Under the pieces are notes generated by a model. The model made no database searches, was not told the origin of the DNA, and saw only the letters and a list, made by a program, of their open reading frames with translations. From NCBI RefSeq assembly GCF_049060325.1, contig NZ_JBMGPW010000005.1:130667-194666 (forward strand): DNA of 64,000 bases. The letters are read 5' to 3'. This document shows, one piece after another, positions 16,665 through 24,707 of the stretch (the first letter of the stretch is position 1; every line of letters starts with the position of its first letter). The position numbers were made by a program, and so were the translations under genes. Origin of the DNA: Vescimonas sanitatis (GTDB lineage: Bacteria; Bacillota; Clostridia; Oscillospirales; Oscillospiraceae).

Positions 16665-16700
16665 ACAAAAAAGAAATCCCTTTCGGGATTTCTTTTTTGC
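16665..16700 (-). terminator. Terminator of the GLUG-repeat gene
   Basis: AAAAAAGAAATCCC-TTTC-GGGATTTCTTTTTT just beyond the stop codon; it could act in both directions. Confidence 0.88.
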
Positions 16701-16704
16701 GTTC

Positions 16705-18006
16705 TCAAGGTTTCTTCTTACCCACGTAGACCATCCCGGTCAGAGACAGCACCGCACTCACGGCGTACATTCCCACGCCCGCATCTATGGTCTTGGGGGA
16801 GCCGGTCTTGCCCTCGTCCTTCGCGGTAGTCGCAGAGCTGTAGTAGTAACGCGGCGTTTCCTCTGCTGTCGGATACTTGTGCTCCGGCAGAAGCGGTGTG
16901 CCATTTGGGTTAAATCGATACTTGCCGCCGGCAGCAGTGATTTCCTTAAAGAAATCTTCCGTTTTCATGTATTCAAGGGTCTTTTCTGTCCCAGCATCTT
17001 GGTATTTAAAGCAAGCCGTAACATTTCCCGCTTCCACGAAATAATTGTTTTTAAAAACAGGTGTATCAGAAGAAACATCGCCTGCAATACCGCCTAAACG
17101 CTTATAAGGTGTAGTGGCAGTATATTGAGATAGATCCATTCCACCGGCGAAATAGCAATGTCTGATTTCTGTACCTGCACCAACTGTGCCTGCAATGCCG
17201 CCGAAATCTGTAGTTCCACTGCCAAGAGGAACCATTTTCCCTGTGGAATAACAATTGATGATCTTTGAGTCTTGATACAACTGCCCAACAATTCCGCCGG
17301 TATGGGGTGTCCAAGAGGTCATATCGCCTGTATTAGCGCAATACTGTACGGTACTGTTTTCCGCAAGACCCACGATACCGCCCTTCCAAAATCGGGAGGT
17401 GTCCTTCATTACTGAAAAATTCCCCTCGTTTTGGCAGTATTCAATTGTGCTATCTATCGCATATCCGCACAAGGCCACAGTACCGTTAATATATTTGTCT
17501 GTATCCGTGAACGACACATCTGAGACGCAGTCAGTAATTTTACTGCCTGCTGCAACGCCCGCTACCGTTCCAAAATAGACATACCCTGAATTGGACACAT
17601 CCAGCTTGCCTTGAATTGTCAAACCGGAAATTTCAGCGCCGTAAACCTCACTGAAAAATCCGAAGGACGGATACTCTGTCTTTCCATAGTTTTCGGAAAA
17701 ATCCAAATTGGAAATTGTATGCCCGTTTCCGTAAAACTTACCGCTGAAGTAATGTTGCAGATTTCCGTTGCCGTCAAAAACGCTGCCAATTGGTGTCCAC
17801 GCAATATCTGTTAAATCCAAATCTTCTTCAAGCGATACAACAGCATCTTTCTTGCCATCATATTCGCCATTGTCCACCGCTTTTGCAAACTGCAAAAGCT
17901 CATCAACAGTTCTAATGGCTGTCTTTCCCGCCGCAAAAGCAGAAATGGGCACCATCGCCAAACACAGCACCAATGCAAAAAATAGACCCACTACGCGCTT
18001 CTTCAT
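16705..18006 (-). CDS. Secreted GLUG-repeat surface protein with SPKTID C-terminal anchor
   Basis: A 433-residue protein. The signal peptide is MKKRVVGLFFALVLCLAMVP through about residue 26 (ISAFAAG). The middle has several GLUG-type beta repeats (for example GGIVGLAENSTVQYCANTGD and GGIVGQLYQDSKIINCYSTG), found in surface and adhesin proteins. The C-terminus is SPKTIDAGVGMY, a hydrophobic stretch, then GKKKP, which resembles the anchor of the five SPKTFD paralogs in this window. Base composition is clearly more AT-rich than the neighbours, suggesting acquisition. AAAGGAGG precedes the ATG. Function is probably surface display; the ligand is unknown. Confidence 0.88.
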   Translation of the reverse strand: MKKRVVGLFFALVLCLAMVPISAFAAGKTAIRTVDELLQFAKAVDNGEYDGKKDAVVSLEEDLDLTDIAWTPIGSVFDGNGNLQHYFSGKFYGNGHTISNLDFSENYGKTEYPSFGFFSEVYGAEISGLTIQGKLDVSNSGYVYFGTVAGVAAGSKITDCVSDVSFTDTDKYINGTVALCGYAIDSTIEYCQNEGNFSVMKDTSRFWKGGIVGLAENSTVQYCANTGDMTSWTPHTGGIVGQLYQDSKIINCYSTGKMVPLGSGTTDFGGIAGTVGAGTEIRHCYFAGGMDLSQYTATTPYKRLGGIAGDVSSDTPVFKNNYFVEAGNVTACFKYQDAGTEKTLEYMKTEDFFKEITAAGGKYRFNPNGTPLLPEHKYPTAEETPRYYYSSATTAKDEGKTGSPKTIDAGVGMYAVSAVLSLTGMVYVGKKKP

Positions 18007-18191
18007 TGTACACTCCTCCTTTTATTCTCCCATAGCATACAGGCGGCATCATTCCGTGGGTACCCACGGAATGACGGGAGCTCCCGTCGCCGCACATATC
18101 AACGCTGTTGGTCATAGTATACCTGCTTTTCCGCCAAATGTAAATCCAAAATTTGTGCGCCTTTGGCGGAAAATAAAATGGGAGAGGCGGC

Positions 18192-18617
18192 TCACAGCAG
18201 CTTTTCCAATTCGCTCTCGCCGTACACTTTTATGCCGTTTTCCTTCAGCAGCGCCGCCGTGACGCCGTCGCCGTCCGTCAGCGTGCCGGTGAACGTTCCG
18301 TCATAGATGCGCCCGCAGCCGCAGGAGGGGCTTCGCTCCTTCAGCACGGCGGCGGTACAGCCGTACAGCCGCGCCAGACGCAGCGTCTCCTCCGCGCCCC
18401 GGCGGTATTCCGCCGTCACGTCCCGGCCATCGCTCATCACCACCCGATCGCCCCGCCGCTCGGAGGGCTTTCGGGGCGTGGGCAATCCTCCCAGCTGCTC
18501 CGGACACACCGGCACCGCCAAGCCGCGCTTCGCCAGCTCCTGTGCCAGCGGGTTGGGCTTGCTCTGCCCGTCGTAGCGACAGGCACAGCCCAGCAGACAC
18601 GCGCTCACCAGGATCAT
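18192..18617 (-). CDS. DUF523 family protein
   Basis: A 141-residue protein. It has ILVSACLLGCACRYDGQSK at the N-terminus, PVCPEQLGGLPTPRKPSE, and the cysteine cluster KERSPSCGCGRIYDGTF, all typical of DUF523 (YbbK-like). Conserved cysteines suggest a metal or cluster site, but no function is established. Its ATG overlaps the NUDIX gene stop (ATGA), so the two are co-transcribed. Confidence 0.92.
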   Translation of the reverse strand: MILVSACLLGCACRYDGQSKPNPLAQELAKRGLAVPVCPEQLGGLPTPRKPSERRGDRVVMSDGRDVTAEYRRGAEETLRLARLYGCTAAVLKERSPSCGCGRIYDGTFTGTLTDGDGVTAALLKENGIKVYGESELEKLL

Positions 18618-19090
18618 ACCGCCAGCTCCTTTCCGTTCAGAGCGGCATACACCAGCGTATCGCCCACGTATTGCAGCTTCATGGAGAAAAACGGCGTGTC
18701 CGGCTCGTGGATCAGCGCCAGAAACAGCTTGTCCCCCGTCCATTGGGGCAGCGCCGCCAGCGCATCCTTGTGCAGCCATTCCAGCACGCCCTCGCTGCAC
18801 TCCCGCAGCGTCCCTGTCCAGCCGGTGGCGGTAAACAGGTGCATATATTCCCCCTCCCAGATATCCGACACGAAGGTAATGACGCCCCGGTACCGATAGT
18901 CGGTCAGGGTCAGGCCCGTCTCCTCCAGCGTCTCGCGGCAAACGCACTCCTCCGGGCTCTCGCCCTCCTCGCACTTGCCGCCCACGCCGATCCACTTGTC
19001 GTGGTTCAGGTCGTTCTGCTTCTTCACCCGATGCAGCATCAGGTATTCGCCCCGTTCGTTTTCGATATAGCACAGCGTGGTGTTTTTCAT
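18614..19090 (-). CDS. NUDIX hydrolase (MutT-like)
   Basis: A 158-residue protein whose Nudix box GGKCEEGESPEECVCRETLE-ETG matches Gx5Ex7REUxEExGU at about residues 38-60. It resembles 8-oxo-dGTP diphosphatase-type enzymes; the true nucleotide substrate cannot be read. GGAGG lies 7 bases before the ATG. Divergent from DUF1653; the spacer holds the palindrome AATAGTATATACTATT (19122-19137). Confidence 0.93.
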   Translation of the reverse strand: MKNTTLCYIENERGEYLMLHRVKKQNDLNHDKWIGVGGKCEEGESPEECVCRETLEETGLTLTDYRYRGVITFVSDIWEGEYMHLFTATGWTGTLRECSEGVLEWLHKDALAALPQWTGDKLFLALIHEPDTPFFSMKLQYVGDTLVYAALNGKELAV

Positions 19091-19179
19091 CTTTGCACCT
19101 CCGATTTACAAATCACTGCCAATAGTATATACTATTTGTATCATCAACACAACTGTTACCTGTCAGGAGAGTATATAGT

Positions 19180-19398
19180 ATGTCAACTATAAAACCAGGC
19201 CGCTACCGCCACTTTAAGGGTAATGAATATGAGGTCATCGGCACCGCCCGCCACTCTGAAACACTGGAGGAACTGGTGGTCTACCGTGCCCTGTATGATA
19301 ATGGCGGTCTGTGGGTGCGCCCCGCCGCCATGTGGTCCGAGATCGTGGACCGTGACGGCTACCACGGCCCGCGTTTCATCCCGGAGGACAGCCAATGA
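19180..19398 (+). CDS. DUF1653 family small protein
   Basis: A 72-residue protein, KPGRYRHFKGNEYEVIGTARHSE then LVVYRALY and LWVRPAAMW, which is the complete DUF1653 domain. These small single-domain proteins have no assigned role. AGGAG lies upstream of the ATG. It overlaps the metallopeptidase gene by 4 bases. Confidence 0.93.
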   Translation: MSTIKPGRYRHFKGNEYEVIGTARHSETLEELVVYRALYDNGGLWVRPAAMWSEIVDRDGYHGPRFIPEDSQ

Positions 19399-19910
19399 TC
19401 GACTATACTGTGATACGCTCCCACCGGCGCACCCTGGCGCTGGAGGTCACCCGGCAGGGCACCGCCCTGGTCCGCGCCCCTCTGCGGGCCTCCGATGCGG
19501 ACATCGCCCGCTTTATAGACAACCACCGCAGCTGGCTGGAAAAGCACCTTGCCGCAAGGCAGGCCTTTCTGGCCGCCCACCCGGAGCCGTCTGCGGCACA
19601 GACGGATGCATGGCGGCAGCAGGCAAAAGAGACACTGCCGCCACTGGTGGCCCACTGGGCCCAGCGCATGGGCGTGCAGCCCGCCGGCATCACCATCACC
19701 GCCGCCCGCACCCGCTTCGGCAGCTGCTCCGGCAAAAACCGTCTCAGCTTCTCCCTCTACCTGATGGCCTATCCCGAAACCGCCATTGAATACGTGGTGG
19801 TTCATGAGCTGGCGCACATTCGCCACCACGACCACTCCCCCGCCTTCTACCGCGAGGTGGAAGCCTATCTGCCCGACTGGAGGGCGCGCCGCGCCCTCCT
19901 TCGCCGGTAA
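19395..19910 (+). CDS. YgjP-like (SprT/M48-type) zinc metallopeptidase
   Basis: A 171-residue protein with HELAHIRHHDHSPAFYREVE (HExxH zinc motif plus the downstream H) at about residues 136-155. The N-terminal part YTVIRSHRRTLALEVTRQG matches the YgjP/UTP-pyrophosphatase-like WLM-type family, and the TRFGSCSGKNRLSFSLYLM block is conserved. Probably a cytoplasmic metalloprotein; substrate unknown. The ATG overlaps the DUF1653 stop. Confidence 0.92.
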   Translation: MIDYTVIRSHRRTLALEVTRQGTALVRAPLRASDADIARFIDNHRSWLEKHLAARQAFLAAHPEPSAAQTDAWRQQAKETLPPLVAHWAQRMGVQPAGITITAARTRFGSCSGKNRLSFSLYLMAYPETAIEYVVVHELAHIRHHDHSPAFYREVEAYLPDWRARRALLRR

Positions 19911-19962
19911 TTCAGCCATTTTGCGCCGTACATTCGATACTTCGCCGCCGCCCGTTCAATCG

Positions 19963-20012
19963 GACGGCGGTTTTCTTGTGATTTTCACAAGAAAACCACC
20001 GTCTTTTCTGTG
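19963..20012 (+). terminator. Terminator after the metallopeptidase gene
   Basis: A long stem, GACGGCGGTTTTCTTGTG with CACAAGAAAACCACCGTC (one mismatch), followed by TTTTCTG. Confidence 0.85.
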
Positions 20013-20039
20013 CGTTTCGGCAAAAATGCAGCGAAGCAA

Positions 20040-20068
20040 TTGACAATTGCGGCAAACACTGATAGGAT
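20040..20068 (+). promoter_or_regulatory. Sigma-A promoter of the LacI-family gene
   Basis: TTGACA (20040-20045), 17-base spacer, TAGGAT (20063-20068). Confidence 0.7.
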
Positions 20069-20081
20069 AACTATGCTGAAC

Positions 20082-20107
20082 GGAAACGTTACCGGAAATG
20101 TTTTCGC
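20082..20107 (+). promoter_or_regulatory. LacI-type operators just after the lacI transcription start
   Basis: GGAAACGTTACC is followed directly by GGAAATGTTTTCGC. The second matches the operator in the MsmX-like gene promoter (GGAAACGTTTTCGG) at 12 of 14 bases. The position just past the start site fits autorepression. Confidence 0.6.
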
Positions 20108-20164
20108 TTTCCTCTGACGATTTTCGTTCCTTTCGATCTGGTATAGTAGGAGGCACACCCAGGT

Positions 20165-21178
20165 ATGACGATCAAGGATATAGCCAAACAGTGCAGCGTC
20201 AGCGTCAGTACCGTCTCCCGTGTGCTGAATGACCGGCCGGATGTCAGTGAGGATGTCCGGCGTAAGGTGCTTTCCGCTATCAAGAATAGCAACTACATTC
20301 CCAACAACAGTGCCCGCGATCTGGTACGCACCAAGTCCGACGCTGTGGGTCTGGTAGTCCGCGGTGTGTCCAATCCGTTCTACACCGACATTATCCGCGC
20401 CATTGAACGCACCATCACCGATGCCGGTTTTACAATGGTCATGCAGCAGATCGGCGCCTGTGACGACGAGGTCAAATGCGGTGCGGTCATGGAGCGCGAA
20501 AAGCGCCTGCAGGGCATCGTGTTCCTGGGCGGTCGGTTTGATTACACCCCCGCTGATCTGGCGATGCTGAACGTTCCCTTTGTGTGCTGTTCCTACTCCA
20601 ACCGCTATGGCACGCTGATCGAGGGCGAGTATTCCTCTGTGTCCATCGCCGACGGTGACACCGCACAGCAGGCAGTGGAGGAGTTGTACCGCCACGGGCA
20701 CCGGCGCATCGCCGCGCTGATCTCCCGTCCCAACGATCAGTCCATCAGCCAGCTGCGTTATGAGGGCTATGTGCAGGCGCTGGAGAGTCACGGCATCCCC
20801 GTGGACCCGGAGCTGGTGATCTCCACCGGCGGCTTCGACGTCCGCGATGCCTATTCCGCCGTAAAGGCTGCCCTGGAACGGGGCGCGGATTTTACTGCTC
20901 TATTTGCCATCGCGGACTCTATGGCCATTGGTGCCATGCGGGCCTTGATGGATGCCGGCAGGCGTATCCCCGAGGACTGTTCCGTTATAGCGATAGACGG
21001 GTTAGAATTGTCTGCCTATATTGAGCCGCCGCTTACTACCCTGTGCCAGCCTATGGAGGAAATGGGCCGGCGCAGCGCCGAGATTTTGCTGGACATGGTG
21101 CGGCACAAGGGCTCCCACGCCTGTGAGCTGCTTCCCACCACCCTGCGCCAGGGCCGCAGCGTGGCCGCGCCCGGATGA
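20165..21178 (+). CDS. LacI-family transcriptional regulator of sugar uptake
   Basis: A 337-residue regulator. The HTH is MTIKDIAKQCSVSVSTVSRV at the N-terminus, followed by the hinge (NNSARDLVRTKSDAVGLVV) and a periplasmic-binding-protein-like ligand domain. It sits directly upstream of a maltodextrin-type ABC importer and malQ, so a malto-oligosaccharide is the likely effector. Operators are seen at its own leader and at the MsmX-like gene. GGAGG lies about 11 bases before the ATG, a little far. Confidence 0.93.
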   Translation: MTIKDIAKQCSVSVSTVSRVLNDRPDVSEDVRRKVLSAIKNSNYIPNNSARDLVRTKSDAVGLVVRGVSNPFYTDIIRAIERTITDAGFTMVMQQIGACDDEVKCGAVMEREKRLQGIVFLGGRFDYTPADLAMLNVPFVCCSYSNRYGTLIEGEYSSVSIADGDTAQQAVEELYRHGHRRIAALISRPNDQSISQLRYEGYVQALESHGIPVDPELVISTGGFDVRDAYSAVKAALERGADFTALFAIADSMAIGAMRALMDAGRRIPEDCSVIAIDGLELSAYIEPPLTTLCQPMEEMGRRSAEILLDMVRHKGSHACELLPTTLRQGRSVAAPG

Positions 21179-21186
21179 TACTTTTG

Positions 21187-21298
21187 TATATCTTTGTGAT
21201 CTATTTTGTGTATCCTAAGGATCCGTTTCCTGCATCCCAATAATTTGTTTTTTGTACCCTAATGATCTGTTTTTTACATCCTTGTGATGTGAAAATAA
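21187..21298 (+). repeat. Five tandem 22-bp repeats upstream of the sugar-binding protein gene
   Basis: Units start at 21189, 21211, 21233, 21255 and 21277, exactly 22 bases apart. They read TATCTTTGTGATCTATTTTG, TATCCTAAGGATCCGTTTCC, CATCCCAATAATTTGTTTTT, TACCCTAATGATCTGTTTTT and CATCCTTGTGATGTGAAAAT (first 20 bases of each). They fill the gap between the lacI stop and the ribosome site. Two helical turns per unit would place bound proteins on one face. No -35/-10 pair stands out in this AT-rich stretch. Confidence 0.8.
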
Positions 21299-21320
21299 AA
21301 ACAAAAAAGGAGTAATTACC

Positions 21321-22634
21321 ATGAAGAAGTTTCTTGCAATGCTTCTTGCTCTCGTGATGGCCCTGTCTCTGGTGGCCTGCGGTGAGAAGAAGGACGACAC
21401 CAAGACCGAGGGCGGCGACACCGCCACCGGCAGCGTGTACTACCTGAACTTTAAGCCTGAGTCTGACGACGCCTGGAAGGCTCTGGCCGCCACCTACACC
21501 GAGAAGACCGGCGTGCCCGTCAAGATCCTCACCGCCGCCTCCGGCGAGTATGAGTCCACCCTGGTGTCCGAGATGGACAAGGAAGACGCGCCCACCCTGT
21601 TCCAGTGCAACGAGGGCGGCGTGGCTACCTGGGGTGAGTTCTGCTACGACCTGAGCAGCAGCGACGTGTACAACCAGCTGACCTCCAAGGACTATGCCCT
21701 GAAGAACGCCGACGGTGAGGTCATCTCCATCGGCTACTGCCTGGAGACCTACGGTATCATCGTGAACAAGGCGCTGCTGAAGGAAGCCGGCTATGAGGTC
21801 ACCGACATCACCAACTTCGAGTCCCTGAAGAAGATCGCTGACGACATCCACAGCCGCGCTGCCGAGCTGGGCTTCGACGCCTTCACCTCCGCCGGTCTGG
21901 ACGGCACCTCCTCTTGGCGTTTCTCCGGCCATCTGGCCAATATGCCTCTGTTCTATGAGTTCCGCGATGAAGGCGTGACCAGCAAGCCCGCCACCATCAA
22001 GGGCACTTATCTGGACAACTACAAGGCTATCTGGGATCTGTACATCACTGACTCCGCCACCACCGGCGCCGCCCTGCTGACCGCCACCGGCGACCAGGCT
22101 GAGGCCGAGTTCGGCGAGGGCAAGGCTGTGTTCTATCAGAACGGCACCTGGGAGTACAGCAACCTGACCGGCGAGAAGTTCGGCATGAACGCTGACGACC
22201 TGACCATGATCCCCATCTACTGCGGTATTGAGGGCGAGGAGAAGGCCGGCCTGTGCACCGGTACCGAGAACTACTGGTCCGTCAACAAGAACGCCTCCGA
22301 GGAGGACATCAAGGCCACTCTGGACTTCCTGAACTGGGTCGTTACCTCCGAGGAAGGCACTGCCATGATGGCTGAGCAGTTCGGCGCCTGCCCGTTCCAG
22401 GCCTCCAAGGCTCCCTCCAATCCGTTCAGCGCTCTGGCCAACGAGTATGTTGCCAATGGCTGCTATCCTGTCACCTGGGCCTTCAACTACACCCCCGCCG
22501 TCAATGACTGGCGTGCCGCTGTGGTCGACGCTCTGGGCAAGTATACCGCCGACGGCGGCAGCTGGGACGATGTGAAGACCGCCTTCGTGGAAGGCTGGGC
22601 TACCCAGTACAACAACGAGATCGCCAACGGCTAA
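21321..22634 (+). CDS. Maltodextrin-type ABC transporter substrate-binding lipoprotein
   Basis: A 437-residue lipoprotein. The signal MKKFLAMLLALVMALSLVAC ends at a lipobox (LVAC) and is followed by an acidic linker. The mature part is a family-1 extracellular solute-binding protein (MalE-like). Maltose/maltodextrin is inferred from the two MalFG-type permeases and malQ downstream. Ribosome site AAAAGGAG. An attenuating hairpin after it (22661-22693) would leave this gene more strongly expressed than the permeases, which is usual for binding proteins. Confidence 0.93.
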   Translation: MKKFLAMLLALVMALSLVACGEKKDDTKTEGGDTATGSVYYLNFKPESDDAWKALAATYTEKTGVPVKILTAASGEYESTLVSEMDKEDAPTLFQCNEGGVATWGEFCYDLSSSDVYNQLTSKDYALKNADGEVISIGYCLETYGIIVNKALLKEAGYEVTDITNFESLKKIADDIHSRAAELGFDAFTSAGLDGTSSWRFSGHLANMPLFYEFRDEGVTSKPATIKGTYLDNYKAIWDLYITDSATTGAALLTATGDQAEAEFGEGKAVFYQNGTWEYSNLTGEKFGMNADDLTMIPIYCGIEGEEKAGLCTGTENYWSVNKNASEEDIKATLDFLNWVVTSEEGTAMMAEQFGACPFQASKAPSNPFSALANEYVANGCYPVTWAFNYTPAVNDWRAAVVDALGKYTADGGSWDDVKTAFVEGWATQYNNEIANG

Positions 22635-22660
22635 GCTACGGTTTCAACCACATACGCACA

Positions 22661-22693
22661 GGGGGCGGGCTTTTCGCCCGCCCCCTCTTTCTT
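22661..22693 (+). terminator. Intra-operon terminator between binding protein and permeases
   Basis: GGGGGCGGGC-TTTT-GCCCGCCCCC followed by TCTTTCTT, with permease genes continuing downstream; partial read-through is expected. Confidence 0.8.
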
Positions 22694-22780
22694 ACTCTGT
22701 GACGGCGTGCGCTGTCCTTCGAACGCACTTCGGAGGAGAGCTTTCGCTGTGACAAAACTACGGAGAACAGGAGTGGTCTA

Positions 22781-23704
22781 ATGAAACGATTTCAAGCGAA
22801 ACGGGACGCGGCTGCGCTGAACAGCCGACTGGTCCGACGGCCAATTCAGCGCATGGTGTGGCTGTTTCTGCTGCCCACCTTTGCCGCCTTCTGCATCGGG
22901 TTCATCTACCCGTTCCTGAAGGGCGCGTTCCTGTCCTTCTGCAAATTCAAGCTGACCAGCAAGTGGACATGGGTAGGCTTTGACAACTATCTGAAGGCCT
23001 TTGCCGACAGCAGCTTCCGCCATGCCTTCTTGTTCACGGCGCTGTTTGCCTTTGTGTCGGTGCTGTTCATCAACGCGCTGGCCTTCGCGGTGGCCTATGC
23101 GCTGACGCGGGGCATCAAGGGCTCCAATCTGTTCCGGACGGTGTTCTTCATGCCGAACCTGATCGGCGGCATCGTGCTGGGCTACATCTGGTCCATGATC
23201 TTCGACGGCTTTCTGGTGGCCTACGGCAAGTCCGTGGTGCTGAACAGCCACTTCGGCTTCTGGGGTCTCATCATCCTGATCTGCTGGCAGCAGGTGGGCT
23301 ATATGATGATCATCTACATCGCCGGACTGCAATCCGTGCCGGAGGATATGCTGGAGGCGGCCCGCATCGACGGCGCCACCAACTGGCAGACCCTGTGGAA
23401 GGTCACTATCCCCAACATGATGAGCTCCTTCACCATCTGCATTTTCCTGACGCTGACCAACGGCTTCAAGCTGTTTGACCAGAACCTGGCCCTGACCGGC
23501 GGCCGCCCCTTCCTGCAGCAGGCGGACGGCAGCGTTATCAAGACCACGGAAATGCTGGCCCTGAACATCTACAACTCTTTCTACTCCGGCAGCGGCAACA
23601 ACCGCGGCGTGGCCCAGGCCAAAGCCGTGCTGTTCTTCATACTGGTGGCGGCTATCGGACTGATCCAACTTCGGGCTACCCGCAAAAAGGAGGTGCAGCA
23701 GTAA
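22781..23704 (+). CDS. Sugar ABC transporter permease (MalF-like)
   Basis: A 307-residue permease with six membrane segments, the first at WLFLLPTFAAFCIGFIYPFL. The EAA loop that docks the ATPase is EAARIDGATNWQTLWKVTIP (about residues 190-210). Its stop TAA overlaps the next ATG (TAATG). It works with the MalG-like partner and probably the MsmX-like ATPase encoded 6 kb upstream. Confidence 0.94.
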   Translation: MKRFQAKRDAAALNSRLVRRPIQRMVWLFLLPTFAAFCIGFIYPFLKGAFLSFCKFKLTSKWTWVGFDNYLKAFADSSFRHAFLFTALFAFVSVLFINALAFAVAYALTRGIKGSNLFRTVFFMPNLIGGIVLGYIWSMIFDGFLVAYGKSVVLNSHFGFWGLIILICWQQVGYMMIIYIAGLQSVPEDMLEAARIDGATNWQTLWKVTIPNMMSSFTICIFLTLTNGFKLFDQNLALTGGRPFLQQADGSVIKTTEMLALNIYNSFYSGSGNNRGVAQAKAVLFFILVAAIGLIQLRATRKKEVQQ

Positions 23705-24606
23705 TGCAGACGAGCCTTGCCAAAAAGCATGACCGCAGCAAAATGGTGTTGACCATAGCGTTCACGGTGATCTGCATCGTGTATGTGCTGCCCATCGTCA
23801 TCGTTCTGATCAACTCCTTCAAGACCAATGCCGCTGTCAATACCGATACGTTCGCCCTGCCCAATGAGGACACCTTCGTGGGCTGGCAGAACTATATCAA
23901 GGGCATGACCTTCGGCAACTATCCGTTTATCAAGGCGGTGTTCTACAGTCTGTTCATCACCCTGGTCTCCTCGGCGCTGATCCTGATCTGCACCTCTATG
24001 GCCGCGTGGTATGTGGCCCGTGTGGGCAGTCTGTTCAGCAAGATCGTGTACTACCTGTGCGTGTTCTCCATGGTGGTGCCGTTCCAGATGGTGATGTTCA
24101 CCCTGTCCCGCACCGCCGAGCAGGTCAAGCTTCCCTACTTCAGCCTCACCTCTATGGCTTTTGCCAAGATCGGATTGAACACACCGTGGACAATACCTAT
24201 CGTATACCTGGGCTTCGGCGCGGGACTGGCGGTGTTCATGTTCTCCGGGTTTGTCAAGACGATCCCGCTGGAGATCGAGGAGGCTGCTGCCATTGACGGC
24301 TGTGGGCCTGTGCGTACCTTCTTCCTGGTGGTGCTGCCCATGCTGAAGCCCACGTTTATCTCCGTGGGCGTGCTGGAGATCATGTGGGTGTGGAACGACT
24401 TTCTGCTGCCGTACCTGGTGCTGGATCTGAACAAATACCGCACCATCCCCATCGTCATCCAGTATCTGAAGGGCAGCTACGGACAGGTGGATATGGGCGC
24501 CACCATGGCGCTGATCCTGCTGAGCATCGTCCCGGTCATCATCTTCTATCTCTGCTGCCAGAAGCACATCATCAAGGGCGTGGCGGCAGGCGCCGTCAAG
24601 GGCTAA
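23704..24606 (+). CDS. Sugar ABC transporter permease (MalG-like)
   Basis: A 300-residue permease with six membrane segments (first: MVLTIAFTVICIVYVLPIVI). The EAA loop EEAAAIDGCGPVRTFFLVVL is at about residues 197-217. It belongs to the CUT1 sugar importers. The operon ends with a terminator just before malQ. Confidence 0.94.
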   Translation: MQTSLAKKHDRSKMVLTIAFTVICIVYVLPIVIVLINSFKTNAAVNTDTFALPNEDTFVGWQNYIKGMTFGNYPFIKAVFYSLFITLVSSALILICTSMAAWYVARVGSLFSKIVYYLCVFSMVVPFQMVMFTLSRTAEQVKLPYFSLTSMAFAKIGLNTPWTIPIVYLGFGAGLAVFMFSGFVKTIPLEIEEAAAIDGCGPVRTFFLVVLPMLKPTFISVGVLEIMWVWNDFLLPYLVLDLNKYRTIPIVIQYLKGSYGQVDMGATMALILLSIVPVIIFYLCCQKHIIKGVAAGAVKG

Positions 24607-24616
24607 ACTTACAACA

Positions 24617-24656
24617 CGCCGGGGGCGGGCTGATCGCCCGCCCCCGTATATTTTGG
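24617..24656 (+). terminator. Terminator after the MalG-like gene
   Basis: CGGGGGCGGGC-TGAT-GCCCGCCCCCG followed by TATATTTT. Confidence 0.82.
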
Positions 24657-24707
24657 CCGGGACCGTCCGGCTGAAAGTCAAATCCTATCCAAGAGAGAAG
24701 TTGAGTT

